From Ailanthus altissimus (taxonomy: Eukaryota; Streptophyta; Magnoliopsida; Sapindales; Simaroubaceae): a stretch of 64,000 nt of DNA. The notes beneath the pieces were generated by a model, which saw only the letters and a program-made list of their open reading frames with translations, was not told the DNA's origin and did no database searches. The stretch covers positions 15,721,501 through 15,785,500 of the forward strand of contig OX327711.1 in NCBI GenBank assembly GCA_946807835.1, given 5' to 3'. Below are positions 12,701-25,800 of the stretch, in pieces. Both the position numbers and the translations under genes were made by a program. Position 1 is the first letter of the stretch. Each line of letters opens with the position of its first letter.

Positions 12701-14517
12701 TTCTCATTTCATTTGTTTCTTCATTATTATGTATTTTCATACACATTCTTTCTCTGTAGGTCCTTGAGCACGTGTTTTGTTTCTGCCCTCCTGGCTGCCA
12801 GGTGATCTCGTAAACCATCTTTTCCTCGAGCCACTATTCCTCCGTGAGACTGTGACCAATCATCTTCAACTACGTGCACCCCTTTTGTCATCTTTCACAA
12901 CTCATGATCACCTCAGCATTGCATCACTCATGTATATTCTTTGTATATACTTGTTCCACATACATGTATGTATACGTATCCATTGTCCATCAATAAGGGA
13001 ATGTTGAAATTAATCTTCATGGTGTTATTCGAATTGTATGGAGTCTATGAATGCCATAAGATGCTCCGATGAATGTTATTACGTTGTAATTATTACTTTA
13101 ACAATGCACTAGCTGTTATCTAATTGTAGTTTTAGGTTCTAATTACCCATAATTGTAGTCACGGTCATATAAAATGTGTCTAATCACAATATGGGTTTTA
13201 CATTTGTCGCCACTCGTATGTTTGTGTAGCTAGCTTGATACGAATTGAATTACTTTACATCGCAGAATCAAAGTTAAAAGTGAACTCGGCACGCTTAATT
13301 ATTAATTAATTAAAATTTTAAAAAGAAAAAAAAAACGAAGTAGAGCATGTATATAGACATGATAAGTTAATGTGTTTAAATAATAATTATAATCAATATA
13401 ACATCACGATAATCATGTGTTGCTAAAAGAATATATAATAAGCTAAGCAGACGCTAGTCAGCTACTGGGGCTGTCTAATCAGTGGGGGATGTATTATACA
13501 AATATATGTTTGTATATATATTTATAGTTATTTGAGTAAAAGGGAATTGGTTTTTTAATTGTTTTGAATTCTGTATCAAGTTGTATTTAAAAAATATGAT
13601 TACAATCTTGAACAACTCCTTGAGTATGGGTGGGAGTCAAAAGCCATGACATGATGAGCAATAAAAAAGGGACAAATAGGTCAATTTTATGGAGGGAGTG
13701 ATTAATATTCCACAAGAAAAACAAGACAAGGAGAAAGATCCGAAGAGTTGGATGGGTTGGGTTGGCTATTATGACCTAATACCCCAATTTGCAGCTATGG
13801 AAAAACAAACCAAGTATATGGTCGTATTATGTCTTACTCTCAGACAGAAATTAGATTTCGAGTCAATTTGGGTAAGCTTGGCATTGCAACAGGCAGAAGC
13901 CCACTTACAATTCTCACGCGCTGCCTCCCAATTACATGCACTAATAGAATTAGAACGAGCATGTATCTGTGATCTATGCTTGTTTTTCCCCAGGGTTTTG
14001 TCTGCCAATTCAGTTTGTTCAGTAATTAGTTTGTTTATCTAGTGCTTTTCTCTCTGGTAATGGCAATCCCCTTTATGATTATCAATTGGATATGACTTTA
14101 ACTGGCAAAGATTTTTCGTTTAAGATTTGACGCATAAATGATAAAGAGACCAAATAAAAAAATAAAATAAAAAATATAGATCTATGTAAACATTTGTAAA
14201 TGTCAATTAGTTTCAATGGTAAAACCTGTTAAATTAATGCAAGAGTTATATGATCCAATGTGACTTCCAAAGTAAATAAATACTAAAACAACCATAATTG
14301 GCTGTAATTAATAATTTATAATTACAACGTAGCTGTTAAATTTGTCATTTGAAACATTAGTTATATATATATATATATATTTTTTATTTTGTACGTTTGT
14401 GTTAGACTTATAGTTAAAATAACTTAAACTTACAAACTTGTGATGCATATAAACTTATAATATAGAGTTGGATTCTCTTAATTTAAAATTTTACTTTAAT
14501 TAGTGACTTAAATTTCG

Positions 14518-15600
14518 TAATATTAAGAAAAAAAACAATATTTTTATCCCTTAAATTTGGCTTAATACTCAATTCTATCTTTACAATTTTAAATTGCCTA
14601 ATTTAGTCCCTCTTTGTTAGAGAGCTATCTTTAGATTTGATGAAAAAAGTTAAATTTCTTGTATGATGATATTTTTTACCCATGCTAGAATTCATGTGTC
14701 AATTATTATGTTCACGTGTCAATAAATAATTTGTCATTGATAAAAAAATGACACATAACACACTTAGATAAGAACAAATCTTAATATTAATTTTAAAAAT
14801 TTTAATATTTATTTTTTTAAAAATAAATTATTTAAAAATAACAAAGCCTTTCATTGGCAGAGCACCTCCGTCAACGGTAGGCTACCGTCGGCTACTAATT
14901 TTTAACAATAAAAAAGATCAAATTTTATATTATTAAATTTTATTTTTTTATTTACACAATGATTGGTAATTTACGATTAAAAAATAGCTAAAAGACGACT
15001 AAATACGGTGGAAGGGTGACGGCCATGCCATTCGTTGTCAAACGATGTAACGTTGACTTACACTGCCACTTTCATTGAATAGATTGGCAGTTGATCTCTC
15101 CAATAACGATAGCCTTATACATTAATGCTATCACGTTTGATGGTGGCCTACGATGGACGGCAATGGCCACTGCTGTCTACTATAAAATGGGATGGCAGTG
15201 AAATGTTCCATTATGACAAACAACAGTGGTTGTTGCCCTCTCACTATATTCGGTCGTCTTTTAGTCTTTGTTTGTCTAAAATAATCAGTCCATTATGTAG
15301 ACTAAGAAAAATAAAATTTAATTATATAAATTTTAATCATTTCGTTATTGACAGCCAACCAAGCTAACTGTGATAGAGTTCTTTTTTATTTGTTATTTAA
15401 ATAATAATCAATGATTATTTGATACATGTTAGAGTGTATAAATATTTTTCTTTTGAATTATAATTTTGCCCTTAAATCATCAAATTTAATAGTAGTTGTC
15501 TTATAAAGAGTGACAAAATTGAACAATTCAAAATTATAGAGACAAAATTGGGTATTAAGTCAAATTCTAAGGACAAAAATATTATTTTTTCTAATATTAT
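14518..15600. mobile_element. MULE-like foldback element with 9-bp target duplication
   Basis: The element runs 14527-15591. Its ends are inverted copies: left GAAAAAAAACAATATTTTT, right (complement) GAAAAAATAATATTTTTG. The match continues far inward; for example AAAAGACGACTAAATACGG near 14990 pairs with the complement of sequence near 15245. The arms are thus roughly 500 bp each with a small loop near 15120. Flanks TAATATTAA (14518-14526) and TAATATTAT (15592-15600) agree at 8 of 9 bases, the duplication length of Mutator-like elements. No transposase is present, so it is non-autonomous. The inner arms are clearly richer in G and C than the ends. Confidence 0.7.
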
Positions 15601-15899
15601 TCATATAAAAGTTTAAATCATCATTTTGTTTTCAAAAATTTAATTAAAGAACCTTATTTATCATAACTTTCTAGCTCAAAAATGAAAAAGAATAATTTAA
15701 TTTTATAGAGAAAATATGTTTGTTGCCACGTTGCGGAGCAGTGGCAGAGTTTTATAAGGATTTGGAGGTTATAGCCCCAATTTTAAATTTTTTAAATTTA
15801 ATAATATATTTTTGACCATACAAAATGGCGCATTAGACCATACAAGTTGAGGTTATAACATATTCGTATAATCTTTCCATCATAAATATCCTAGAAGAG

Positions 15900-16912
15900 C
15901 GGAGATATAGATCAACACCGTCAAGTCTCCATGTACTCAACCATAAACTTATCTCTAGATTAGTATTTCAATAAATAATATCCGTAAACACTTTTACGAT
16001 ATTATTTTTACGGATATTATTTTTTCGAGAATAAAATTAATTCTTGGATATGTCTGCTTATGGCCATAAGACTTTCTGAAATACAACCTTGGAGTTTTAG
16101 GATATTTTACCCACCCAATTGAGTTGATGGATCCCATATCTGTACACACCGGACTCCATGAGCATCGGACCATACCCAGCGACACCCAGCGGTTAGACCA
16201 TGAAAGGTATCTGACATGTGTGGAACCAAAGTATGATGGATCACTCACAAGTCCACAGTGGCACTCAGGTCTAAGGACCACGAATACTACTCAACTCGAA
16301 AGATCCTCCATTGATGGCTTTATGAGATATCTATTGGAGATCTTTGTGAGTCTGTTCAATATTCAGTCCTTACTGAATACTTGTATCTCTATACGAGTTT
16401 CCACTAAATTCATGGTCTGCTAAGACTAACCATCTAAACTATCCAGATATAGACATACACTGATCTATATTTATTAAGGTCTTCACTAACAGACCCGCAT
16501 TAGTGAAGATAGATCAGGAACATTAAGTTTAAGAACATATTTGCATAACAACATTTCTTAGCACCATTTGCAACTGATTGCAACTACGTCATTACTAATA
16601 TATTTTTAGGTCTTTGTCCCATTTCAGACAAGACTCTAACTCTTTAGATTTTGCTAACTCTTATAACCTGATAACTCTTATCAGTGCTATCTTTTAGCAT
16701 TTATATATTTTAGCATTACTAACTCTTAGTTCTGATCCAAACTCCTTTAGATCAGATCTGAACTCTTTCAGATCATACAATGTCTAAAACGTTACAAGCA
16801 TCTTACCATATTTGTTTATAAAATAATTAGTGATATATTGAAATCATAATTATATAAACATAAAACAAATATTTATACACAAAAGGGATGGAACGTAAGC
16901 ACAAATCCCAAC
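15900..16912 (-). repeat. Solo-LTR-like sequence starting TGTTGGGATT
   Basis: On the minus strand the sequence starting at 16912 reads TGTTGGGATTTGTGC, a start often seen in plant LTRs, followed about 40 bases on by TATAAATA. The opposite end is not resolved; a hairpin lies at 15973-16022. No primer-binding site, polypurine tract or internal domains accompany it, so it is either a solo LTR or a fragment. It sits immediately 5' of the truncated copia at 16913 and may have replaced that element's 5' end. Confidence 0.4.
15973..16022. repeat. 16-bp perfect inverted repeat
   Basis: Arms 15973-15988 (AAATAATATCCGTAAA) and 16007-16022 are exact reverse complements separated by 18 bp. The motif TACG(G)ATATTATTTTT is also tandemly repeated within the structure. 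Confidence 0.85.
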
Positions 16913-19900
16913 AGAAACAAGGGAAAATATAGCAGATCAAAGTTTAAGAATAAAGGAAGACATTTCAAGAAAGAGTTTTTGGAAAGAAAAGTAAGATTTA
17001 AGACTAAAGATCAAGAAGGGGATGCAGCTATGGCCTAAAATGATGAATATTATAGTGTTATCACCATAGTTGCATCAAAGATGTTATTGAACATGAGTAG
17101 ATCCCGGATTCTGGATGCACGTTTCATATAAATCCTAATTTGAACTTGTTTTTCAACTACGATATGGTAAATGGAGAAAAAGTGTTGATGAAAAATAATT
17201 CAGTATGTAAGGTTGAAGGAATAAAGACTATAAGGATGAAAATGTTTAATAGGGTAATTAGATAATTGAGGGATGTGAGATAGATCCCAAATCTAAATAT
17301 GAACTTGATATCTTTAAGGGAACTAAAACATAGAGGTTGTATTTTCAAAGTAGAAAGAAGAATCTTGAAAGTGGTAAGGGGTCACTTATGTTAATAAAAG
17401 AGACAAGGGTTAATGGTCTGTATGTGTTGAATAGAAATGCTATTAAAAGATCAGTTATTATATTAGTGGGAAATGGCCTGATAAGTACAAAATTTGGTAT
17501 ATGAGGCTGGCATATTTAAGAGAAAATGGACTTAAAATAATGAAAGACCAGAGAGCATTTGGGAATGACAAACTAGGGAATCTAGAGTTTTGTGAACAAT
17601 GTGTGTTAGGAAAAGCTTATAAGCTGAAGTTCACCATAAGAGAACACACAATGAAGTTAAGTCTAAAGTCTATACATTCTGATCTTTGTGGGCCTATACA
17701 GACTAAAACTTTAAATGGAGTTAGGTACTTTCTAACCCTGATAGACAATTTTTTAAGGAAGCTTTGGGGTTATATGTTGAAGAGTAAGGACCAAATGTTT
17801 GATACTTTTAAATCATAGAAGGAACCAATGGAGAATCATATACAAAAAGAGTGAAAATGCTTATAATTGATAATAGGTTAGAATTTTGAAACTTTAAGTT
17901 TGATGGCTTTTATGCCATGTATAGGATCCATAAGCATAGCACAGTAGTAAGAAACTCTACAGCAAAATGGCCTTACTAAAAAGATGAATGGGACCATTCT
18001 AGAAAAGGTGAAGTGTATGTTGTCAAATGCTAAGTTACCCAGGCAAGTTTAGGTAAAAGTGGTGATGACTGCAACTTATCTAATTAATAGAAGTCTTTCC
18101 TCAATAAAAGACTTAAGACTCCAAACAAGAAATGTTCTGAATATGTTCCAAGGTATAAACACCTGAGTATATTGAGCTCTCCTATCTTCGTTCATGTCAA
18201 ACAAGGGAAACTAGAACCAAGGGCCATTAAAAGGGTGTTTGTAGATTATTTAGAAAAAGTCAAGGGTTATAAAGTATGGTGCTAAAATGAACCCACTAAG
18301 AGTAATGATCAGTATGGATGTAAACTTTAATGAGACTTCACTATTAAAGGAAGTTAGTAGCACTAAAGAGGAAGCACTAAGAAGTAACAATCAGCGAGAT
18401 GAAGAAGTAGTTGAGTTTGAGGTCGAGCATTTGGGAATAGAAGCTTAGAGACTAAAGGATACAATTCAAATTCAAACTTAGAACCTACTTCCTCAATATC
18501 CTAAATTAGGAAGCAGATGACTCATGTTCACTCTCTAAGTTAATAGAAGTCTTCAAAAGAACAATTTGAATATATCAATTGGCAAAGGATATACTCAGAA
18601 TGGTAGTAAAGCCTTATGAGAGATTAAAGAATGTTAATTTAATCACGTACGCATTCAATGTTGTATATAAAATAGACATTGAGGAACCAAAGCATATGTG
18701 GAAGCAATTAGGAGCAATGATAACAAATTTAGAAACAGGTAATGAAGGAAGAAATCAAATATCTTAAAAAGAATGAGACTTAGGAATTAATTTCCAAGCC
18801 TTTAGGGAAGAAAACAATTGGATGCAAGTGGATCTTCAAAGTTAATGAAAAAAATCAAAGGAATTGAGTTAGTGAAATACAATATGAGGTTGGTAGTAAA
18901 GGGGGATGACTTCAAAAAAATCTTATCTTCGGTGGTGAAACATTGTTCCATAGGGGTCTTGTTGGCTTTATATGTGAATTTAGGGTCACATATAGAGTAA
19001 ATGGATGTAAAGACTACATTATTATATAGGGATCTAGAAGAGAAGATCTATATGACTCAGTCTTTAGGATTCAAGGTTCCTGAGAAGGAAGATCATGTAT
19101 GTATACTTATGAAGTCTCTATGTGAACTTAAGCAATCTCTGAGACAACGGTATAAGAGATTCAATGACTTTATAATATAGAAACACTTCACAATGAGCTC
19201 TTATGACAATTATATTTATTCTAAAAAAATGTGCAGATGGAAGATTATTTATCTGTTGTTGCATGTTAATGACATACTGATTGCAGGCCATAATATAGAA
19301 TAAATCAACAAGTTGAAAGATACTTTGAGTGCAGAGTTCAAAATAAATGATCTTGGAATGCGAAAAAGATTCTTAAAATGGGAACTAAAAGAGAGGGGAT
19401 GGATATGTTGTTTCTTTTGCAAGAAAAATACATCTTGAAGGTACTAGAAAGGTTTGAGATGCTAAATGCAAAATCTGTAAGTATTTCTTTAGAAACGCAT
19501 TTTAAACTCTCAATTGCATAATGTCCTTCCATTGAGAAAAATAAATGAAAAATGTTGAAGACTTCATATGCTAGTATTGTAAAAAATATCATGTGTGTTT
19601 GTTTTAAATGTGATGTTATTCATGTTATGAGTGTGGTAAGTCAGTATATGACTAATCTTAGAAGTGAATGTTGGTACGCTATAAAATGGATCTTAAGATA
19701 CTTAAAGGGTACTTTCAGTTACGGTTTAATGTTCAAGAATGGTGGTTAGATAAAGGAGTTTGTGGAAGCTAATTATATTGGATTTAGATAGAGAAGGTCT
19801 TTAATGGGATATTTGTTTATAGTAAAGGGGTATTGTATAAGTTGGAAGGTTGTGTTGCAGTCAATTGCAGCGTTATCCATTATAAAAACTGAATATGTGA

Positions 19901-20277
19901 CAGCGATAAAAGTTGTTAAGGAAGCAATTTGGATAAAAGGTCATATCGCAAAGCTAGCCGAAGGTGATCAATAAGTGAATATATTCTGTGATAACCAATG
20001 TTGTACATTTAAGTCGGAATCAAGTGTTTCGTAAAAGGACAAAATACATTAATATACAGGTACACTTAAATCGGGATCAAATTACCAAGGAAGTGATAAA
20101 TTTAGTAAAGATTCATACTTCCAAGAATCTAGCAAATACGATGACAAAAGTGCCTTCTTCCACAAAGTTCAAGCTTTGCTCAAATTTGGTTGGTGTAACT
20201 AGTGGAAAAGCATGATGCAAAAATGACTAGCAAGGAGTTTGGAAGATACCTATTGGTTTAAAATCAAGGTAAAGATT
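16913..20277 (+). pseudogene. 5'-truncated copia polyprotein (protease to RNase H)
   Basis: Plus-strand copia pol with many stops. In order: a protease-like IPDSGCTFH motif near 17100; GAG-pre-integrase and integrase N-terminus at 17501-17818 with the CxxC of EFCEQCVLGKAYKLKF intact and the first Asp in IHSDLCGP; broken integrase to about 18250; RT start near 18810 (TIGCKWIFKVNE); RT active site near 19260 reading HVNDILIAG, so the first catalytic Asp of YVDD is Asn; RNase H region 19550-20215 ending FKLCSNLVGVTSG. Gag and the 5' LTR are missing. It belongs to the same lineage as the elements at 22164 and 35087, judged by shared motifs along pol. Confidence 0.8.
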
Positions 20278-20816
20278 ATAAAATGACAATTAAAATTAAT
20301 GACAAAGTAAGATGAACTCTTTTGAAGACTAAATATAAAAGGAAGGAAGTTTTCAAGGACCTAAATGATAATGAAAAAAAAACTTTATAACTTCCAGAGT
20401 AATTAGCTAAAAGAGGAAGAGTTAGAATGATAAAGTCCTTGAAAGGTTTAAAAATGCCGAAAATGCACCGTTTTATTAAAAAAATCTAAGTTGAATCAAA
20501 TGCTGACACATGACATTAAGTTTGTTAGAGTTTAAGTAGAAAAAATTCGTTCTTGGGCTATAGATACCCAAACTTAGGAGTTTAATGTAATATCTAATTT
20601 TATTAATTTTTTTATTCTTGAGAGTGTTGTGAACTCTATCATTTAAGGTTGTAATTCTTTGATCTTATTTAAATAATAACATTAGATTTTTTTTGTGTTA
20701 GTTTGTACATGTATTCAACTACGTAAATTTTTTTATTATTCTTTATTTATTGTTTTTTGTTTTCTCAATTCAATTCTTTTATTAAAGATTAAATTCAATT
20801 CAATTCAATTGTAACA
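20266..20816 (+). repeat. Probable 3' LTR of the truncated copia
   Basis: A purine-rich tract AAGGTAAAGATT (20266-20277) follows the end of pol at the place where sister elements have their polypurine tract. The following AT-rich 540 bp ends GTAACA at 20811-20816 after CAATT repeats. No partner LTR exists in the window, so the limits are tentative. Confidence 0.4.
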
Positions 20817-22163
20817 TATAACAATTAGCACCTTGAACTCTTTGTCCTCAAGTTGATGTATATTTGAGATAAAGAGTTCATTAATTGATGTACAATGAAT
20901 GTATGAACGAATATCCATAAAATAACAATTTTCCTAAGGCAAGGTTGATGCAAAACCATATAGTGTGAATAGTATTTTTGGCCCGTCATGGCAAATCAAA
21001 CAAATATCCTCGACCAAAATACGGTATCGTTCATGTTAGCCGAAGTAGGTAGCCATTCATGAGTTGCTTTCCAAGAATTGTTTTTTTCGATGGAATAGCG
21101 AACTTCCACAGCCAATTCCACTAGCTATGCACTTTTGGGTGTTTGAAGCTACTTGCCTAGCCTCTCAAATATGATGCAATCCAATATCTTGATTTGACCG
21201 AGTAGTGTCCATATTTGTCCAAGTGTCATATCAAGAAATCTTGGTGTTGGTTATTCTGCACTACTAGAGGGATACTGAGTATGCATTCTTGTTCTTCAGT
21301 TGAAAATGAATTATGAATCAAGTTGATGTTCCAGCCACCCGAATTTGATCTTAAGTCCCCTACTGTCGTGTGCTTCGAAAATTAATAAGGGAACGATGAT
21401 TTAAAAGAATAGATGATCTACCACTTCCGACCCTCCATTGAGCCCCTTAAGTGATTATCTCCCTTCCCCATAATAAACTGTCAAAGAAAAGAAGCAGTAG
21501 AATTTTTCTTTACCTATAAGAAAGATGAATTAGTGAAATAAAAACTTTTTAACTACGGGAACCATTAGAAAGTTCGGGTTCTAAATATATTCCCATCCTT
21601 ATTTAGCCAACGTGACCTTGTGGAAAATAGAGAGATTCCGAAATCCTAACCTGCTGATTTTTCTTTTTTTTAGCAAAGATCCTCCTAATGTAATTAATGA
21701 GATAATTTTAACAACGTAAATGTGATTTATAATATGAGACAAATATTTAGAATACTGAAATCTAGCTATGTAATTACTTTTGTTGCAATCTTACATATTT
21801 ATTACAAAATTTTACTTATATTTATTGTTATAGGTCTTAAATCGCTTTAATGATTAAAGAGCTGTGCTAGCTTTAGTCACGATTATGTCACTCATTATTT
21901 TTAAATCAATTGCGTCATTCCACTTTAATATTTTATATGTATCATAATTTTATTAACACTATAAAATAAAGAACAATTAAAATTTGATTGATTTAAAAGT
22001 GGTGGCTGAAGCTAACACTGTTTATAAATCTATACCGTCAACCTTACTCTTGAAATGATAAAAATTAACACAGTCTTCTACCATATGTTATAATGGTATT
22101 TGTTACAAAAATTTAAAGATGAATCTATATTGGAGATCAATGTCCAGTGAGTTGGCAAAAGAA
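20817..22163. other. Gene-free spacer between two copia elements
   Basis: No open frame of note, no repeat I can classify. It is moderately less AT-rich near 20930-21480. No RNA gene was recognised. Confidence 0.5.
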
Positions 22164-22801
22164 TGTTTTAAGAAGATTGATTAAAACTTATTGTAATATA
22201 ATTTAGGAAACAAATTAAATGTATTGGATGTATAAAAAAGTAAGACGGACGTAAAAGGTGACCAAAAAAAATGCATCAACGCCTAAGATGAAGGTATGTA
22301 GCGCTCTCAGGCAGTAATTATAGCGTCGCTGTGCTAGAAGACTAGCGTTGCAGCGCTGATGCAAAAAAATAGTTTTTCATTTTTAATACTTTCCTAAGTG
22401 TTCTAGAACTCCTTAATTCGACTTTCATTTATTTTAAGGTTAACCTATATCATCAAAAGCCTATATAAATACCCTCTTTTGACTTGTAAATAAATCTTTG
22501 TGATCTTTGAGTGATATTTGTGATCTTTGTGAGGTTAGTGATTCTTAGTAAGAGAAACCCTAGTTTATAAGAGAAAATTATATTCCTTGTAAGTTCTTGA
22601 GTTCTTTATTGTAAAATGTTTACTTTGTGAGTGCCTTGTAATTTAATAATAAAAATGTGAAATCTTGATCCGCTGTAGATGTAAGCAAGTTGTCAAACCA
22701 CGTAAATTCTATATGTTTTCTTCTACTTTCTCTCCCTAGTTTTGTTTTTAATTGCTTGGTTGCTGTATTATATGCTTGGGTTTATTGCTTCCGTTTCAAC
22801 A
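22164..22801 (+). repeat. 5' LTR
   Basis: Starts TGTTTTAAGAAG and ends CAACA. It contains a GC-rich island (about 22296-22362) and a TATA box CTATATAAAT at 22461-22470, so the transcript start is expected near 22495. It aligns with 26873-27512. Confidence 0.75.
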
Positions 22802-22804
22802 AAA

Positions 22805-22816
22805 TGGTATTAGTGC
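22805..22816 (+). promoter_or_regulatory. Primer-binding site for initiator tRNA-Met
   Basis: TGGTATTAGTGC differs from the standard TGGTATCAGAGC at two positions and lies 3 bp after the LTR, the normal copia arrangement. Confidence 0.75.
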
Positions 22817-22832
22817 TAGGTTTTAAGTAAAC

Positions 22833-25800
22833 ATGGCCACACCCAAGTATGAGGTAGAGAAATGCAATGAAACGAATGATTTCAATCTATAGAAGATGAA
22901 TGTTAAGGCATTGTTAGTGAGCCAACGGTTAGGCTCAGCATAAAAGGAGACTGTAGTTTCATCTAGTAAAGAAGAGAAAATGTCAGAGTCATCTAAAGCT
23001 GAAGCAAAAAGATGAGACATTTAAGAAAGAGCTCACAATAAAATCGTTCTATCATTAAACGATGAAGTATTAAGGAAAATAGGGGATGAGACAACGACAA
23101 TTAATCTTTGAAATAAGCTTAACTTTTTTTATATGCGGAAGTCGTTAGCCAACAGGTTACATATAAAGAAAATGTTGTATTAGTTGTCCATGCTAGAGGG
23201 AACACTGATGAAAGACTATATAGACACCTTCAATAAGATCATTATTAGTCTTGAATTTATCAACATCAAGATGGATGATGAAGATAAGAAAATTATTCTG
23301 CTGAGTTTATTTTTCAAAAGTTATGAAAGCTTTGTTGATACGTTACTTTACGACAGAGAGAGTATAACGATGAGTGATGCAAAATTATCATTAAACTTAA
23401 AGTTTTAGAAAAGTAAATTGAAGGCAATGCAGAAATTTTTTCTGTAAAAAGAAGGTCCTCACATAGAGATGGGAAGAAAATGGCTCAAGATCAAAGTTTA
23501 AAACTCTTAGGAAGTGCTATTATTACACGAAAGAGAGGCACTTTATAAGGAGTGTCTTAAGAAGAAAGCACAAGACAAGAAGAAAACAGATACTGCACTT
23601 GCCTATAATGATAGCTACGATAGTGCAAAGACTCTAATCGCTACTGATGGAAAGAATACTGAACAATGAGTTATTGATTCTAGTTGTACTTATTATATGT
23701 GCCCACACAAGTCTTAGTTTATAAATTTTCAGCCCATTAGTGGTGGTAAGATGTTCATGCGTAATTATGTTGCTTATCAGATAATAAGAATTTGTAGTAT
23801 TAAACTTAGGTTGCATGATGAACGAGTGAGAGAGTTGATGAAAGTTAGGTATGTTCCTGACGTTAAGAGGAACTTGATCTCACTAAGGACTTTAGACAAG
23901 AATGGATGTTCCATCAAGATTAACAGCGGAGTTTTGAGAGTTTTAAAGGGTTCAATAATGGTAATGAGATGATAGAAGCACAAAAGTGTTTATGTACTAA
24001 AGAAAAAAGTTGTAAGTGGTTCTACATTATTCTCTGTAGATAATGAGAATATGCAAACTAAGTTGTGACATCTTAGACTAGCACACCTAGGTGAGAGAAA
24101 CCTGAAGAAGTTATTTAGTCAAAAGGTGTTTGGTAAGGATAAGTTCCAACCATTGGAGTTTTATGAGTATTATGTACTTGAAAAAGAGCATAGAGCAAAG
24201 TTTAGTACCTGTAAGCACAAGACTAAAGAGACTCTTGACTACATACACTTGGATCTTTGGGGACTAGCTCAAACATCAACCCATGATAAGACTAAGTATT
24301 TTCTCAGTTTTATTAGTGACTATTCGAGAAAGCTGTGGGTCTATGTGTTAAAGAGAAAATATCAAGTATTTGATACGTTCAAGACTTTGAATGCTCTTAT
24401 TAAAAATTAAATTAATAAAAGGGTTAAAAGGCTAAGAACTGACAATTGTTTAGAGTTTTGCAATAGAGAGTTTGATAGATTTTATGCCAAGCATGAGATT
24501 GCAAGGCATAGAACTGTAAGATCAACGTTGTAATAGAATGGTATAACTGAGAGAATGAATAGGACCCTATTTGAAAGGGTTAGATGCATGCTTACCAATG
24601 TAAAGATGCTCATGGCATTCGAGAAAAAACTGTGGTGACTGTAGCTTATTTGATTAACAGAAGTCCCTTCTCGATAATAGACTTCAAGATACCAGAAAAG
24701 AAATGGTTTGACAGTCCTCCCAAGTATGACCACCTCAGAATTTTTGGTTGCCCTGCCTTTATTCATGTTAAAGAGGAAAAATTGGAACCTAGAGCTATCA
24801 AATGGGTATTCATAAGGTATCTTGAAGGTATGAAATGATACAAGGTATGGTGTAGAAGGTTGACACCACCAAGAAGTATCATAAGCCGTGACGTGACATT
24901 CAATAAGATGACAATGTTGAAAGCCTCGCAAGAAAATGAAAAGAAGAACTTGTGTCCAAGGAAAACTTAGACGTAAGTCAATAAAATTTGAAGTGGAACC
25001 TAAATGTAGATCTGATATGCCCTCAGACCAGTACTTCAATAAGAAGAGTCTTGAAGATGAGCCAAGAACATCGGCAAATTCCTCATAATCCACCCAAAGT
25101 AAGATTAAGACTTTTGAGATGGAACTTAAAAAGTACCAGCTAGTCAGAGATAGGCTAATGAGAATGATTAACCTACCAATCAAGTATGCACAAGCAAATT
25201 TGGCTGGTTTCACCTTTAACTTTGTTTACACTCTTGAATTTGATGAGCCTAGAATATATGGTGAGGCTATGAAGAGTGAAAATAGAAAAGAATGGCAGCA
25301 GGCTATGGAATAAAAGATTAGTTCTCTTAAGAAAAATATATCTGGAAGTTGGTGGAGAGACATCAAAAGAAATTAGTAAAGTGCAAATGGGTGTATAAGG
25401 TTAAGGAGGGGATATTGGAGGTAGAGCACACATCCATTAAGGCTATGCTAGTTACACGAGGTTTTACTTAGATTTAGGGAGTTGACTTTTATGAAATATT
25501 TTCTCTAGTCATCAAGCACACATCCATTAAGATTCTATTAGCTATGTGTGCAAACCTTAATTTATATATAGAGCAGATGGATGTAAAGACATCTTTTTTG
25601 CATGGAGAGCTTAAAGAGATGATTTACATAGCTCAGCCGTAAGGGTTTGTAGAGCCCAAAAAAGAGGAGCATGCTTGTTTACTGAAGAAGTTATTATATG
25701 GGATAAAGCAATCACCTAAATAGTAGTATAAGAGATTTGATGAGTTTATGTTGGCTTGTAGATTTAGTAAGAGCAAGTATGATGGATGCGTGTATTTTAA

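Larger units (their letters stand above)
5010..14517. other. Gene-free AT-rich region
   Basis: No frame here has recognisable protein similarity, and I see no tRNA, rRNA or convincing microRNA. It holds simple repeats (a short GT/AT tract near 8027-8048, AAAG units near 11456-11478, CTTT units at 12676-12700), two small direct repeats listed separately, and many A/T runs. The portion 12600-14060 is somewhat less AT-rich and contains an unassigned 117-codon open frame at 13689-14042. Confidence 0.6.

Noticed and set aside
13689..14042. 117-codon open frame (plus)
   Set aside because: No recognisable domain, an overlapping 79-codon frame on the other strand, and no splice or promoter context. 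Not enough to call a gene.
15710..16930. GAAAATAT near 15710 and 16922 as target duplication of the TGTTGGGATT LTR-like sequence
   Set aside because: The motif is not adjacent to the LTR end at 16912 and is expected by chance in AT-rich DNA.
24482..25213. Longest open frame of the window, 243 codons on the minus strand
   Set aside because: It is antisense to the integrase/RT region of the copia element on the plus strand, whose domains are recognisable there. The minus translation is hydrophobic noise without a family.
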